A stretch of 64,000 nucleotides of DNA from an uncultured Roseateles sp. GTDB taxonomy: Bacteria; Pseudomonadota; Gammaproteobacteria; Burkholderiales; Burkholderiaceae_C. Location: contig NZ_OY729424.1 in assembly GCF_963422335.1 (NCBI RefSeq), positions 5,270,001-5,334,000 of the forward strand, given 5' to 3'. The notes under the pieces were generated by a model that did no database searches, was not told where the DNA came from, and saw nothing but the letters and a program-made list of their open reading frames with translations. The first letter of the stretch is position 1. Every line of letters begins with the position of its first letter. Made by a program: the position numbers and the translations under genes. Positions 43,119 through 52,257 of the stretch are shown in pieces.

Positions 43119-43990
43119 CAACGGAAGACCACGGTCCTTTTGCCGTTCATCAGCACCCGGTGTTCGGCATGCCACTGGATCGCCCGCGCCAGTGTCACGC
43201 ACTCGGTGTCCCGGCCTATGGAGACCAATTGCTCGGGCGCCATGCTGTGGTCGATGCGGGCCACTTCCTGCTCGATGATGGGGCCCTCGTCCAGGTCCGA
43301 GGTCACGTAGTGGGCGGTGGCACCGATCAGCTTGACGCCGCGCTCATGGGCCTGGTGGTAGGGCTTGGCGCCCTTGAAGCTGGGCAGAAAGGAGTGGTGG
43401 ATATTGATCGCCCGGCCGGCCAGAAACTGGCACAGCTCCTGGGACAGCACTTGCATGTATCGCGCCAGCACCACCAGATCCACCTGCTGCTCGGTGAGTA
43501 CCTCCCGCACCTTGGCCTCCTGGGCCGCCTTCTGCTCGGCCGTGCTGTTCAGCAGCGGCAGGTGGTGGAAGGGAATATTGTGCGAGGCGGCGAGCTGGTA
43601 GAAGTCGCGGTGGTTGGAGATGATGGCAACGATCTCCACCGGCAGATGGCCGGTCTGCCAGCGGAACAGCAGATCGTTGAGGCAGTGGCCGAGCTTGGAG
43701 ACCATGATCACCACCCTTGCCTTGGCCTCCTTGGCGACCAGGGTCCAGTCCATCTGCAGCCGCGTGGCCAGCGCTTCGAAGCCCTGCTTCAGGCCAGCCG
43801 CGTCCTGTGACGCATAGTCGCATTCGAACTCGATGCGCATGAAGAAGCGCCGGTGGTCCGGATCGCCATGCTGGGCCGAGGTGATGATGTTGCCGCCACG
43901 CTCGAGCAGATAGGCGCTGACGGCATGGACGATGCCTGCCTGGTCGGGGCAGCTGAGTTTGAGGATGAAGCGGGGCTTGGTGGTGGTCAT
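43118..43990 (-). CDS. purU: Formyltetrahydrofolate deformylase
   Basis: A 290-residue PurU protein: an N-terminal ACT domain (residues 8-90, beginning LKLSCPDQAGIVHAVSAYL) and a C-terminal formyltransferase-like hydrolase domain with ISNHRDFYQLAASHNIPFHHLPL, the catalytic NIHHSFLPSFKGAKPYHQA and the C-terminal GATAHYVTSDLDEGPII. It hydrolyses 10-formyl-THF to formate and THF, supplying formate for PurT-dependent purine synthesis and balancing one-carbon pools. The ACT domain is expected to sense glycine or methionine. It starts the overlapping purU-tatD-glycosylase set and is separated from ald by 45 nt. Confidence 0.94.
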   Translation of the reverse strand: MTTTKPRFILKLSCPDQAGIVHAVSAYLLERGGNIITSAQHGDPDHRRFFMRIEFECDYASQDAAGLKQGFEALATRLQMDWTLVAKEAKARVVIMVSKLGHCLNDLLFRWQTGHLPVEIVAIISNHRDFYQLAASHNIPFHHLPLLNSTAEQKAAQEAKVREVLTEQQVDLVVLARYMQVLSQELCQFLAGRAINIHHSFLPSFKGAKPYHQAHERGVKLIGATAHYVTSDLDEGPIIEQEVARIDHSMAPEQLVSIGRDTECVTLARAIQWHAEHRVLMNGKRTVVFR

Positions 43991-44035
43991 ATGGGGCAAG
44001 AGAGTTCTTGCCCGCATCGTACAAGCCCTGCGCGA

Positions 44036-45154
<1,119 letters not shown>

Positions 45155-45557
45155 CTTGTTGTCTCCTCAATGTGATGGAGGCCGGGCGCCGGATGGGCGC
45201 TGCGCGGCCCGGTCATGCCCCCGGCGATCGGCCCGAGACATGACGCCCAGAATAAGCGATCGCGCCAGTGCTGAACGCAGGAAATCCAAGCGCCGCGGCC
45301 CAAGGGTTTACGCGGAAACTCGCGCGCCCAGCGGTTGTCGGCAGGCTTTACACGCCAGCTCGCCGCAGCACAGACACGGATCTGCGCCACCACTGCAAGC
45401 AATTGATTTACATGTGAAATGTCAAAACCGGCAAAACATGGCACAAAAAATGCTGCCCTTGCCCCTCGCGTTGGGACTCCAAAAAAGGTGCGGAGAGCGC
45501 ACGAATCAAGGCCTGACCCTTGGCGTCAGCCCCTCAACCGAAACGAAAGGGATTTGC
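45155..45557. other. Intergenic region between ald and a PEP-CTERM gene, with three TTTAC repeats
   Basis: This 403-base divergent gap holds the ald promoter at its left and the sigma-54-like promoter at 45439-45454. Upstream of the latter TTTAC occurs at 45307, 45347 and 45407, spaced 40 and 60 bases. The first and third lie inside near-palindromes (GTTTACGCGGAAAC and TTTACATGTGAA). They are candidate enhancer sites for a sigma-54 activator. No ORF is convincing here. Confidence 0.4.
45439..45454 (+). promoter_or_regulatory. Sigma-54 (RpoN) promoter of a PEP-CTERM gene
   Basis: TGGCACAAAAAATGCT matches the consensus TGGCACRNNNNTTGCW at all but one defined position, with GG and GC separated by the required 10 nt. 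The start codon is 104 nt downstream. PEP-CTERM genes in floc-forming betaproteobacteria are known to depend on RpoN and the PrsK/PrsR pair, which supports the call. Confidence 0.72.
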
Positions 45558-46334
45558 ATGTCGAGACCATGTTTCAAGCCGGTGGCCGTGGCCCTGTTGC
45601 TGCTGGGCGCCACCTTGGCTGCGCAGGCAGCCGTCGTGACCGTTCTCCCCAGTGATGCCAGCTGGACCTCCTCGGGCAATACCGGGGGCGGCAGCAGTGC
45701 CATCACCGGCAGCGCGCCACATCTGGGCAATGGCTCGGTCGAATTGCACGGCGATCGCACCCGCTTCCAGAAGGCCGCCAGCGATCTGGGCCTGCTCAAC
45801 AACGTGCTGAGCCTGACCTTCGACTGGTCGATTGCCATGGGCAGCACGTCCAATCTCAGCCCCGACTACACGCCAGCCCTGCGCCTGCTTGTGGTAGACG
45901 GCGCTCAGTTCAGCGAGCTGATCTGGGAGGGGGCCTACAACGGCACCTATGGCAACACCACCAAGGGTCAGTGGTACTCCAGCGGAGCCAGCGACAAGTT
46001 CTACCGTTTTGTGAGCGGCGGCCCCGGCCTCACCCTCGATCAAGGCGCCCAGGTCAATCTGTCCATCACGGACTGGGCTGGCAAGGCCAGTTCGGGCGGC
46101 AACCAGTGGTACAGCGACAGCGCCCGCGTCTATGCGCTCAGCCTGGGTGCCGGCTCCAGCGTGGGCTCGGGCTATCAGGCCTATGCCGACAACGTGACCT
46201 ACACCACCACCGCCGGCAGCACCAGCTACAACTTCGAGGTGGACGCGGGCACCGTGCCCGAGCCAGCCAGTCTGGCCCTGGTGGGGCTTGCACTGGCCGG
46301 AGCAGCGGTCGCAGGCCGCAAGACCCGCCGCTGA
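45558..46334 (+). CDS. PEP-CTERM sorting domain protein
   Basis: A 258-residue secreted protein. A signal peptide (ALLLLGATLAAQA) is followed by a Gly/Ser/Thr-rich, strand-rich body with few charged residues. The C-terminal sorting signal is VPEPASLALVGLALAGAAVAGRKTRR, i.e. the PEP motif, a hydrophobic helix and a basic tail. The exosortase system (XrtA or similar, not in this window) is expected to process it for export or attachment with exopolysaccharide. Translation is supported by AAAGGGA before ATG 45558. A sigma-54 promoter lies upstream and a strong terminator follows, so it is monocistronic. The body fold is not recognised. Confidence 0.9.
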   Translation: MSRPCFKPVAVALLLLGATLAAQAAVVTVLPSDASWTSSGNTGGGSSAITGSAPHLGNGSVELHGDRTRFQKAASDLGLLNNVLSLTFDWSIAMGSTSNLSPDYTPALRLLVVDGAQFSELIWEGAYNGTYGNTTKGQWYSSGASDKFYRFVSGGPGLTLDQGAQVNLSITDWAGKASSGGNQWYSDSARVYALSLGAGSSVGSGYQAYADNVTYTTTAGSTSYNFEVDAGTVPEPASLALVGLALAGAAVAGRKTRR

Positions 46335-46353
46335 AGCAGGCGCCCGGTCACCG

Positions 46354-46381
46354 ATACCCCGCCACGGCGGGGTATTTTTTT
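46354..46381 (+). terminator. Rho-independent terminator of the PEP-CTERM gene
   Basis: ATACCCCGCC-AC-GGCGGGGTAT is a 10-bp perfect inverted repeat ending in a run of T, 20 nt past the stop codon. Confidence 0.93.
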
Positions 46382-46515
46382 GCCGGCGGCCGGCACCATG
46401 GTGATGCCCGGGGCAGCACGCCCCTGTTGGCGTGGCGTGCGAATTGACATGCGGTGAAGGTCAAAAGACTGCGCAGTATCCCCACAACAGTGGCAATGGC
46501 AATTACCGGGGCCGC

Positions 46516-46546
46516 TTGACCCTCCCATGATGGCAAGCTTGAGAAT
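46516..46546 (+). promoter_or_regulatory. MerR/CueR-type promoter of copA with 19-bp spacer
   Basis: TTGACC (46516-46521) and GAGAAT (46541-46546) are 19 nt apart, the overlong spacing that MerR-family activators correct, and the spacer has partial dyad symmetry around CCCATGATGG. A cueR gene lies directly after copA. It contains an ATG (46527) that cannot be the start codon. Confidence 0.72.
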
Positions 46547-46574
46547 CAAGCATCTGATCACACCCCGAGGCCCC

Positions 46575-48821
46575 ATGCCCACCGCACCTGCCACAGCCCG
46601 CCCCCTCTCGACAGACTTCCAGCTGCAGATCGGCGGCATGACCTGCGCCTCTTGTGTGTTGCGGGTGGAGAAAGCGCTGTTGAAGGTGCCCGGCGTGGCC
46701 GCGGCCAGCGTCAATCTGGCCACCGAGCGAGCCACTGTGCAGGCCGGGCCCGAGGTGGCCCTTGACGCGCTGACGGCGGCCATCGCCAAGGCCGGCTACG
46801 AGGCCAGCGTCTACCAGGACAGCCCGCCCGCAGTCGAGGGCAGCGACGCGCCCGTCGACGAGGTCCTGCACCTGCCCGAATGGTGGCATGTGGCCCTGGC
46901 CGGCATCCTGACCCTGCCACTGGTACTGCCGATGCTGCTGAGCCCGCTGGGCATTGAGTGGATGCTGGGTGGTAGCTGGCAACTGGCCCTGGCCACGCCA
47001 GTGCAGTTCTGGTTGGGCGGGCGCTTCTACATCGCCGGTTTCAAGGCGGTGCGCGCTGGCGCCGGCAATATGGACCTGCTGGTGGCGCTGGGCACCTCGG
47101 CGGCCTATGGCCTGTCGGTCTATCTGTTGCTGCGCCATGCCGGCCATGGCATGACGCATCTCTACTTCGAAGCCTCGGCCGCCGTCATCACCCTGGTGCT
47201 GCTGGGCAAATGGCTGGAGGCCCGCGCCAAGCGCCAGACCACGGCGGCGCTTCGCGCGCTGAATGCACTGCGGCCCAGCACGGCCAGGGTGCGCCGCGGC
47301 GAGCAGGAGCTGGACCTGCCGATCGCCCAGGTGCGCATCGGCGACCTGGTGCTGGTGCGGCCCGGCGAGCGCATTGCCGTCGACGGCCAGGTGCTGGAAG
47401 GCCGCAGCCACGTGGACGAAGCGCTGATCACCGGCGAGAGCCTGCCGGTGGCCAAGGAGCCCGGTGGCCGCGTCAGCGGCGGTGCGCTGAACGGCGAGGG
47501 TGCGCTGCTAGTGAAGACGCTGGCCGTGGGTGCCGAAACGACGCTGGGCCGCATCATCCGCCTGGTCGAGTCGGCCCAGGCGGCCAAGGCGCCGATACAG
47601 CGCATCGTCGATCGCGTCAGTGCCGTCTTCGTGCCGGTGGTGCTGGGCCTGGCCCTGCTGACCCTGCTGGGCTGGATTGTCTACAACGGTGACTGGGAGC
47701 AGGCCCTGGTCAACGCCGTCTCGGTGCTGGTCATCGCCTGCCCCTGCGCGCTGGGCCTGGCCACGCCGACGGCCATCATGGTGGGCACCGGCGTGGCCGC
47801 CAGCCACGGCATCCTGATCAAGGACGCCCAGGCGCTGGAGCTGGCCCATGCAGTGACCACCGTGGCCTTCGACAAGACCGGCACCTTGACCGAAGGCCAT
47901 CCGCGCCTGAGCCATCTGCAGGTCGCCGAGGACCAGACCGACCGTGAGTTGCTGATGCTGGCCGCCGCGCTGCAACGCCATAGCGAACACCCCTTGGCCC
48001 GCGCCGTGACGACACGCGCCCAGGCCGATGGCCTGCAGCCGCACGAAGCCCAGGATCTGCAGGCCCTGCCCGGCCGTGGCCTGCAGGGGCGGGTCGATGG
48101 CCGCCTGCTGAGCCTGGGCAGCGACCGACTGGCGCAAGAGCTGCACGCCACACCTACCGCAGCGCTGACCGAGGCCGCCAAGCGGCTGCAGGAACAGGGT
48201 CAAAGCGTGTCCTGGCTGATCGAGCAGACGGCCGAAGGCCATCGCGTCCTGGGCCTGCTGGCCTTTGGCGACACCCTCAAGCCCAGCGCCGCCAAGGCCG
48301 TGGCCCGCCTGCATGCCCTGGGCATTGCCACCGTGATGCTGAGCGGTGACAACCTCGGCGCCGCCAGCGCCGTGGCCAGGGAGCTAGGCATACAGACGGT
48401 GCGTGCGCCGGTGCTGCCGGCCGACAAGGCCGCCGCCGTGCAGGCACTGCGCGCCCAGGGCCAGATCGTGGCCATGGTCGGCGACGGCATCAATGACGCG
48501 CCGGCCCTGGCCGCCGCCGATGTGGGCATCGCCATGGCCAGCGGCACCGATGTAGCAATGGAAACCGCCGCCATCACCCTGATGCGCGGCGACCCGCGCC
48601 TGGTGGCCGAGGCCATCCATGTCTCGCGCCGAACCTACGCCAAGATCAAGCAGAACCTGTTCTGGGCTTTCGCCTACAACGTGGTCGGCATACCGCTGGC
48701 CGCCCTGGGCCTGCTGAGCCCGGTGATCGCCGGTGCGGCCATGGCCTTCAGCAGCGTCAGTGTCGTCAGCAACGCCTTGCTGCTGAAGCGCTGGAAACCC
48801 GAGTCAGACAACCGCGATTGA
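46575..48821 (+). CDS. copA: Copper-exporting P1B-type ATPase
   Basis: A 748-residue heavy-metal P-type ATPase. It has one N-terminal metal-binding domain with Cys24 and Cys27 in GGMTCASCVL, eight membrane segments, the TM6 transport motif Cys389-Pro-Cys391 (VIACPCALGLATP), the phosphorylated Asp433 in DKTGT, the SEHPLA nucleotide-domain motif and GDGINDAPAL. CPC plus the motifs of TM7-TM8 (NVVGIPLA and SVVSNALLLKR) mark Cu(I) export to the periplasm. The ATG at 46575 is used because the upstream ATG at 46527 falls within the -35/-10 spacer. A cueR regulator follows 11 nt downstream, so copper-inducible autoregulated expression is expected. Confidence 0.95.
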   Translation: MPTAPATARPLSTDFQLQIGGMTCASCVLRVEKALLKVPGVAAASVNLATERATVQAGPEVALDALTAAIAKAGYEASVYQDSPPAVEGSDAPVDEVLHLPEWWHVALAGILTLPLVLPMLLSPLGIEWMLGGSWQLALATPVQFWLGGRFYIAGFKAVRAGAGNMDLLVALGTSAAYGLSVYLLLRHAGHGMTHLYFEASAAVITLVLLGKWLEARAKRQTTAALRALNALRPSTARVRRGEQELDLPIAQVRIGDLVLVRPGERIAVDGQVLEGRSHVDEALITGESLPVAKEPGGRVSGGALNGEGALLVKTLAVGAETTLGRIIRLVESAQAAKAPIQRIVDRVSAVFVPVVLGLALLTLLGWIVYNGDWEQALVNAVSVLVIACPCALGLATPTAIMVGTGVAASHGILIKDAQALELAHAVTTVAFDKTGTLTEGHPRLSHLQVAEDQTDRELLMLAAALQRHSEHPLARAVTTRAQADGLQPHEAQDLQALPGRGLQGRVDGRLLSLGSDRLAQELHATPTAALTEAAKRLQEQGQSVSWLIEQTAEGHRVLGLLAFGDTLKPSAAKAVARLHALGIATVMLSGDNLGAASAVARELGIQTVRAPVLPADKAAAVQALRAQGQIVAMVGDGINDAPALAAADVGIAMASGTDVAMETAAITLMRGDPRLVAEAIHVSRRTYAKIKQNLFWAFAYNVVGIPLAALGLLSPVIAGAAMAFSSVSVVSNALLLKRWKPESDNRD

Positions 48822-48832
48822 GGGAGCGAGCC

Positions 48833-49258
48833 ATGCAAGCCATCACCATAGGTGCCGCCTCCAAGGCCTCGGGCGTTTCGGCCAAGATGATCCGCCACTA
48901 CGAGCAGGTCGGCCTGCTGCCAGGCCCGACACGCAGCGAGGCCGGCTACCGGCTGTTCACACCGGCCGAGGTGCACGTGCTGCGCTTCATACGTCAGGCC
49001 CGCGATCTGGGCTTCTCGATTGCCCAGATCGGCGAGCTGGTGGGCCTGTGGCAGGACCGCAAGCGCCCCAGCCGCCAGGTCAAGGCGCTGGCCCAGGCCC
49101 ATATCCAGGAGCTGGAGCAGAAGATCGAGGAACTGCTGGCCATGAAGGCGACACTGGCGCACCTGGCCCACTGCTGCCATGGCGACGACAGGCCGGACTG
49201 CCCTATCCTGGACCAGCTGTCCGGCAAGCAAGCGCTCAGCGGCGACGCGCCAGGCTGA
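48833..49258 (+). CDS. cueR: Copper-responsive MerR-family regulator CueR
   Basis: A 141-residue MerR-type activator. The winged helix-turn-helix is at residues 4-70 (TIGAASKASGVSAKMIRHYEQVGLLP), then the dimerisation helix, and a C-terminal metal loop with Cys115 and Cys123 separated by seven residues, as in CueR (Cys-x7-Cys). It should activate copA from the 19-bp-spacer promoter by untwisting DNA when Cu(I) binds. ATG 48833 has GGGAG 6 nt upstream; a TTG five codons earlier is excluded because it precedes that site. It is 11 nt downstream of copA. Its 3' end overlaps the converging PEP-CTERM gene by 23 nt. Confidence 0.93.
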   Translation: MQAITIGAASKASGVSAKMIRHYEQVGLLPGPTRSEAGYRLFTPAEVHVLRFIRQARDLGFSIAQIGELVGLWQDRKRPSRQVKALAQAHIQELEQKIEELLAMKATLAHLAHCCHGDDRPDCPILDQLSGKQALSGDAPG

Positions 49259-50039
49259 GCAGCCCCAGGCCCGCCAACAGCAGCAAGGCGCTGGCGGGTT
49301 CCGGCACCGGCGTGGTCGTCAGTATCAGGCGCTGCTTGGTGTTGTCCTGCACCAGGTCAATGGTCTGCTGCACCAGCGGCGCGCCGAACTGGCCAGCAAA
49401 GCCCTTGAACTCGGTACCGGCGAAGGCAATACCTACGGTGAAGCCCCCACCGGCGGCGGCGTTGATGTCGGCGATCGCCTGGGCCGACAGCGTGATGTCC
49501 ACATTCATGCCGACATTCGACAGGGTGGCCGTGTAGCCACCGTAGACGTTGCCCGTGCCCAGGTCGGCAAAGGCCGCCATCCCGGCCACATTGGGCGTGG
49601 GCGGGAAGCAGGCACAGGCATTGATGAAGGCCGACTGCAGCGACGCGTACGAGGTGCTGACGTCGTAGATATTGAACAGCTCCGAGGCATGGCTCAAGGT
49701 CGCGAACGGGAAGGTGGGCCCCGGACCCTGGGAGGTGTAGGCGCCGTTGAACAGCCGCAGCGTGGCGCCGGTGACCGGTTCACTCACACCGCTCAGGTCG
49801 AAGCTCAGGTACAGGCGGCTGTAGCCTTTGAACCCGCCAATGCCCATAGGCCCGGCGGGCAACTCGACCACACCGGCCTCGGAGGCCAGGGTGCCGGGCG
49901 ACAGCGTGCTGAAGCCGAACAGGCCGGTGACCGAGCCCATGGTGGTGGTGCCCAGATCAACCGTGGCGGCCATCGGCGCCCCAAACCCCAGGACAGAAGC
50001 GGCCAACACCGCGCCGCGAACCAGATTCAAGAGCTTCAT
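49236..50039 (-). CDS. PEP-CTERM sorting domain protein (second)
   Basis: A 267-residue secreted protein with signal peptide (AVLAASVLGFGAPMAAT), a strand-rich body and the C-terminal sorting signal VPEPASALLLLAGLGLLSLARRR. The body has segments such as YSRLYLSFDLSGVSEPVTGATLRLFNGAY, resembling a DNRLRE-like or jelly-roll repeat protein, and the cysteine pair CACF, which could form a disulfide or bind metal. It shares only the sorting signal with the protein at 45558. A promoter with TTTGCA and TATCGT at 17-nt spacing lies upstream, sigma-70-like and unlike the sigma-54 site of the other gene. It converges on and overlaps cueR by 23 nt. Confidence 0.88.
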   Translation of the reverse strand: MKLLNLVRGAVLAASVLGFGAPMAATVDLGTTTMGSVTGLFGFSTLSPGTLASEAGVVELPAGPMGIGGFKGYSRLYLSFDLSGVSEPVTGATLRLFNGAYTSQGPGPTFPFATLSHASELFNIYDVSTSYASLQSAFINACACFPPTPNVAGMAAFADLGTGNVYGGYTATLSNVGMNVDITLSAQAIADINAAAGGGFTVGIAFAGTEFKGFAGQFGAPLVQQTIDLVQDNTKQRLILTTTPVPEPASALLLLAGLGLLSLARRR

Positions 50040-50131
50040 ATCGTCCCCTGTTGGTCAAAACAGCGAAAACGATAGTCCAGCGCCGGCAGATTGCAAACAC
50101 CTAATATCGCTGTAGTCATCGCCGCGGTGAT

Positions 50132-50146
50132 ACAGCGCAGCGCTGT
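50132..50146. promoter_or_regulatory. Palindrome in the divergent PEP-CTERM/LysE region
   Basis: ACAGCGC-A-GCGCTGT is an exact 7-bp inverted repeat around one central base, 75 nt before the LysE-type start. It is a possible operator for the divergent pair or for the MocR-type regulator encoded at 50815. Confidence 0.35.
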
Positions 50147-50220
50147 GCGGCCGGGTTTGTGTCTTGGCGCCCTGGCCGCCGAACCGTACGCTAGGCTTCC
50201 ATCCCCTGGAGCCCGACGTG

Positions 50221-50805
50221 ATGACCGAGTTGCTGCCCCTGATGACCTACTGCATGGTGATGTCGGGCACGCCCGGCCCCAACAATATGATGCTCACCGC
50301 CTCGGGTGCCAACTTCGGCTACCGCGGCGCACTGCCGCAGATCCTGGGCATCAGCAGCGGCGTGTTCGTGCAGACCCTGCTCACCTGCCTCGGCCTGGGC
50401 AGCGTGTTCGCGGCCTACCCGACGGCACACAGCGTGCTGCGGGTGGCGGGTTCGCTGTACCTGATCTTCCTGGCCTGGAAGCTCAGCGGCGCGCGCATCG
50501 GCGAGGCCCAGGCACCACGCCCGGCCACCTACATCCAGGGCGCCCTGTTCCAGGCCGTCAACCCGAAGAGCTGGGTGCGCGCCATCACCATTGCCTCGGT
50601 CTTCATGCCCCCGGGCATGGACGCACTGCCCGGTGCCCTGCTGGTGGCCGTGGTCAGCCTGATGGTGGGCTTTCCCTGCATCTCGATGTGGGCGCTGTTC
50701 GGCGTGGCCATACGCCGCCTGCTGACCGACCCGCGCAAGCAGCGCATCTTCAACCTGACCATGGGCGCCGCGCTGGTGGTGCTGGCGCTGATGTTTCTGC
50801 GCTAA
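50221..50805 (+). CDS. LysE/RhtB-family exporter
   Basis: A 194-residue six-helix exporter of the LysE/RhtB type with the hallmark MVMSGTPGPNNMMLTASGANFGYRGALPQILGI and the loop AVNPKSWVRAIT. The asparagine-rich PGPNN variant places it in a subgroup distinct from the exporter at 22895. ATG 50221 has GGAG 9 nt upstream. It is followed after 9 nt by a MocR-type PLP regulator on the same strand, and such regulators often control a neighbouring exporter or an amino-acid metabolic gene. The substrate is probably an amino acid or derivative. Confidence 0.88.
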   Translation: MTELLPLMTYCMVMSGTPGPNNMMLTASGANFGYRGALPQILGISSGVFVQTLLTCLGLGSVFAAYPTAHSVLRVAGSLYLIFLAWKLSGARIGEAQAPRPATYIQGALFQAVNPKSWVRAITIASVFMPPGMDALPGALLVAVVSLMVGFPCISMWALFGVAIRRLLTDPRKQRIFNLTMGAALVVLALMFLR

Positions 50806-50814
50806 GCTGATCCG

Positions 50815-52257
50815 GTGTTTGCCCTAGACCGCTCCTCATCCACGGCCCTGGCCGACCAGATCGAGGCACGCCTGCGCGAGCTGATCGTCGAGGGCAGGCT
50901 GCCCACCGGCTCACGGCTGCCGTCGATACGCCAGCTGGCGGCGCAGCTGGCGGTCAGCCCCAATACCGTGGTGGCAGCCTATGACAGGCTGGTTGCGGCC
51001 GGCCTGATCGACTCGCGCGGCACGGCCGGCTTCTTTGTCTGCGAATCGCGCGGCGCCGCGCCCGATCCGGTGGCACTGGAGGCCGGCGAGGAGCAGGAGG
51101 GCATCTGGCTGGCCCAGCAGGCCAATGACCAGCGCGCCGGCATGCTGCTGGCCAGCAGTGGCGCCCTGCCCCCCGCCTGGCTGGAAGACGCCGTGCCCGC
51201 CGCGGCCGTGCAGCGCGGCCTCGCCCGCAGCACCGCCGGCATGGCCTCGCGCTGTCCGCCCCAGGGCCTGCCGGAGTTGCGCGAGCGCCTGGCGCTGATG
51301 TTGCGCGGGCTCGGCATCGCGGTCGATGCCGGCCGCATCCTCACCACCTATGGCGGGACGCACGCCATCGACCTGATCTGCCGCGCCTTTCTGCAACCTG
51401 GCGACACGGTGCTGGTCGAAGACCCCGGCTACTTCCTGATGTTCGACCGCCTGCGCCAGGACGGCCTGCGCATCATCCCGGTCAGGCGCCGTCCGGACGG
51501 GCTGGACCTGGACGGCCTGGAGGCCGCCTGCCGCGAGCACCGGCCGCGCCTGCTCTTCATCCAGCCGGTGCTGCACAACCCCACCGGCTGGAGCAGCAGC
51601 CCGGCCAATCTGCACAAGGTGCTGATGCTGGCCCACCAGTACGGTTTTCTGATCGCCGAAGACGATGTGCAGGGCCATTTCCACCCCGGCCATGCGACGC
51701 GGCTGGCCGCCCTCTCGGGGCTGGACCGGGTGATCTACTACTCCAGCTTCTGCAAGGCCTTGAGCCCGGCCCTGCGCATCGGCTATGTGGCCGCCGACCC
51801 GGCCCTGCTCAAGCCCTTGCTGCGCGCCAAGATCTACTCGGTGCTGACGACGCCGGCACTGAACGAATACGTGCTGCTGGAGGTGTTGATGGCCGGCCGC
51901 TGGCGCAAGCATCTAGAGCGGCTCAACGCCAAGCTGCTGGGCGCGCGCAACAGCAGCGCCCGGCAACTGACCGAGGCGGGCATCCGGCTCGATCATCCCG
52001 GCGAAGGCGGCCTCTTCCTCTGGGGCGAGGTGCCCGAGGGCGTGGAGCTGGACCTGCTGGTGCAGGACGCCTACCGCAACCAGATCCTGCTGGCCCGTGG
52101 CGCCACCTTTTCAGCGAGTAGCCAGGCCAGCACTCATCTGCGCTTCAACGTCGTGTTCAGCCAGCAGCCGCGGCTGGCCGCCTACTTGCGCGAGCGGCTG
52201 CAGGCGCTGGCCGGTGCTCGGGCAGCGCTCGGTCTGCTACGAAGCCCTCACTCGTAG
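50815..52257 (+). CDS. MocR/PdxR-type GntR regulator with aminotransferase domain
   Basis: A 480-residue fusion of a GntR winged helix (residues 6-75, with LADQIEARLRELIVEGRLPTGSRLPSIRQLAAQLAVSPNTVVAAYDRL) and a fold-type I PLP aminotransferase-like domain (about 110-470). PLP should bind Lys314 in SSFCKALSPALRIGY, so the effector domain is likely PLP-bound. MocR regulators use PLP or amino-acid ligands to control neighbouring genes. The start is GTG at 50815, with little Shine-Dalgarno, 9 nt after the LysE-type gene; translational coupling with it is plausible. The end overlaps the converging lol gene by 10 nt. Confidence 0.92.
   Translation: MFALDRSSSTALADQIEARLRELIVEGRLPTGSRLPSIRQLAAQLAVSPNTVVAAYDRLVAAGLIDSRGTAGFFVCESRGAAPDPVALEAGEEQEGIWLAQQANDQRAGMLLASSGALPPAWLEDAVPAAAVQRGLARSTAGMASRCPPQGLPELRERLALMLRGLGIAVDAGRILTTYGGTHAIDLICRAFLQPGDTVLVEDPGYFLMFDRLRQDGLRIIPVRRRPDGLDLDGLEAACREHRPRLLFIQPVLHNPTGWSSSPANLHKVLMLAHQYGFLIAEDDVQGHFHPGHATRLAALSGLDRVIYYSSFCKALSPALRIGYVAADPALLKPLLRAKIYSVLTTPALNEYVLLEVLMAGRWRKHLERLNAKLLGARNSSARQLTEAGIRLDHPGEGGLFLWGEVPEGVELDLLVQDAYRNQILLARGATFSASSQASTHLRFNVVFSQQPRLAAYLRERLQALAGARAALGLLRSPHS

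Noticed and set aside
46527..46574. ATG at 46527 as the copA start
   Set aside because: It lies within the spacer of a 19-bp-spacer MerR-type promoter, upstream of the expected transcription start.
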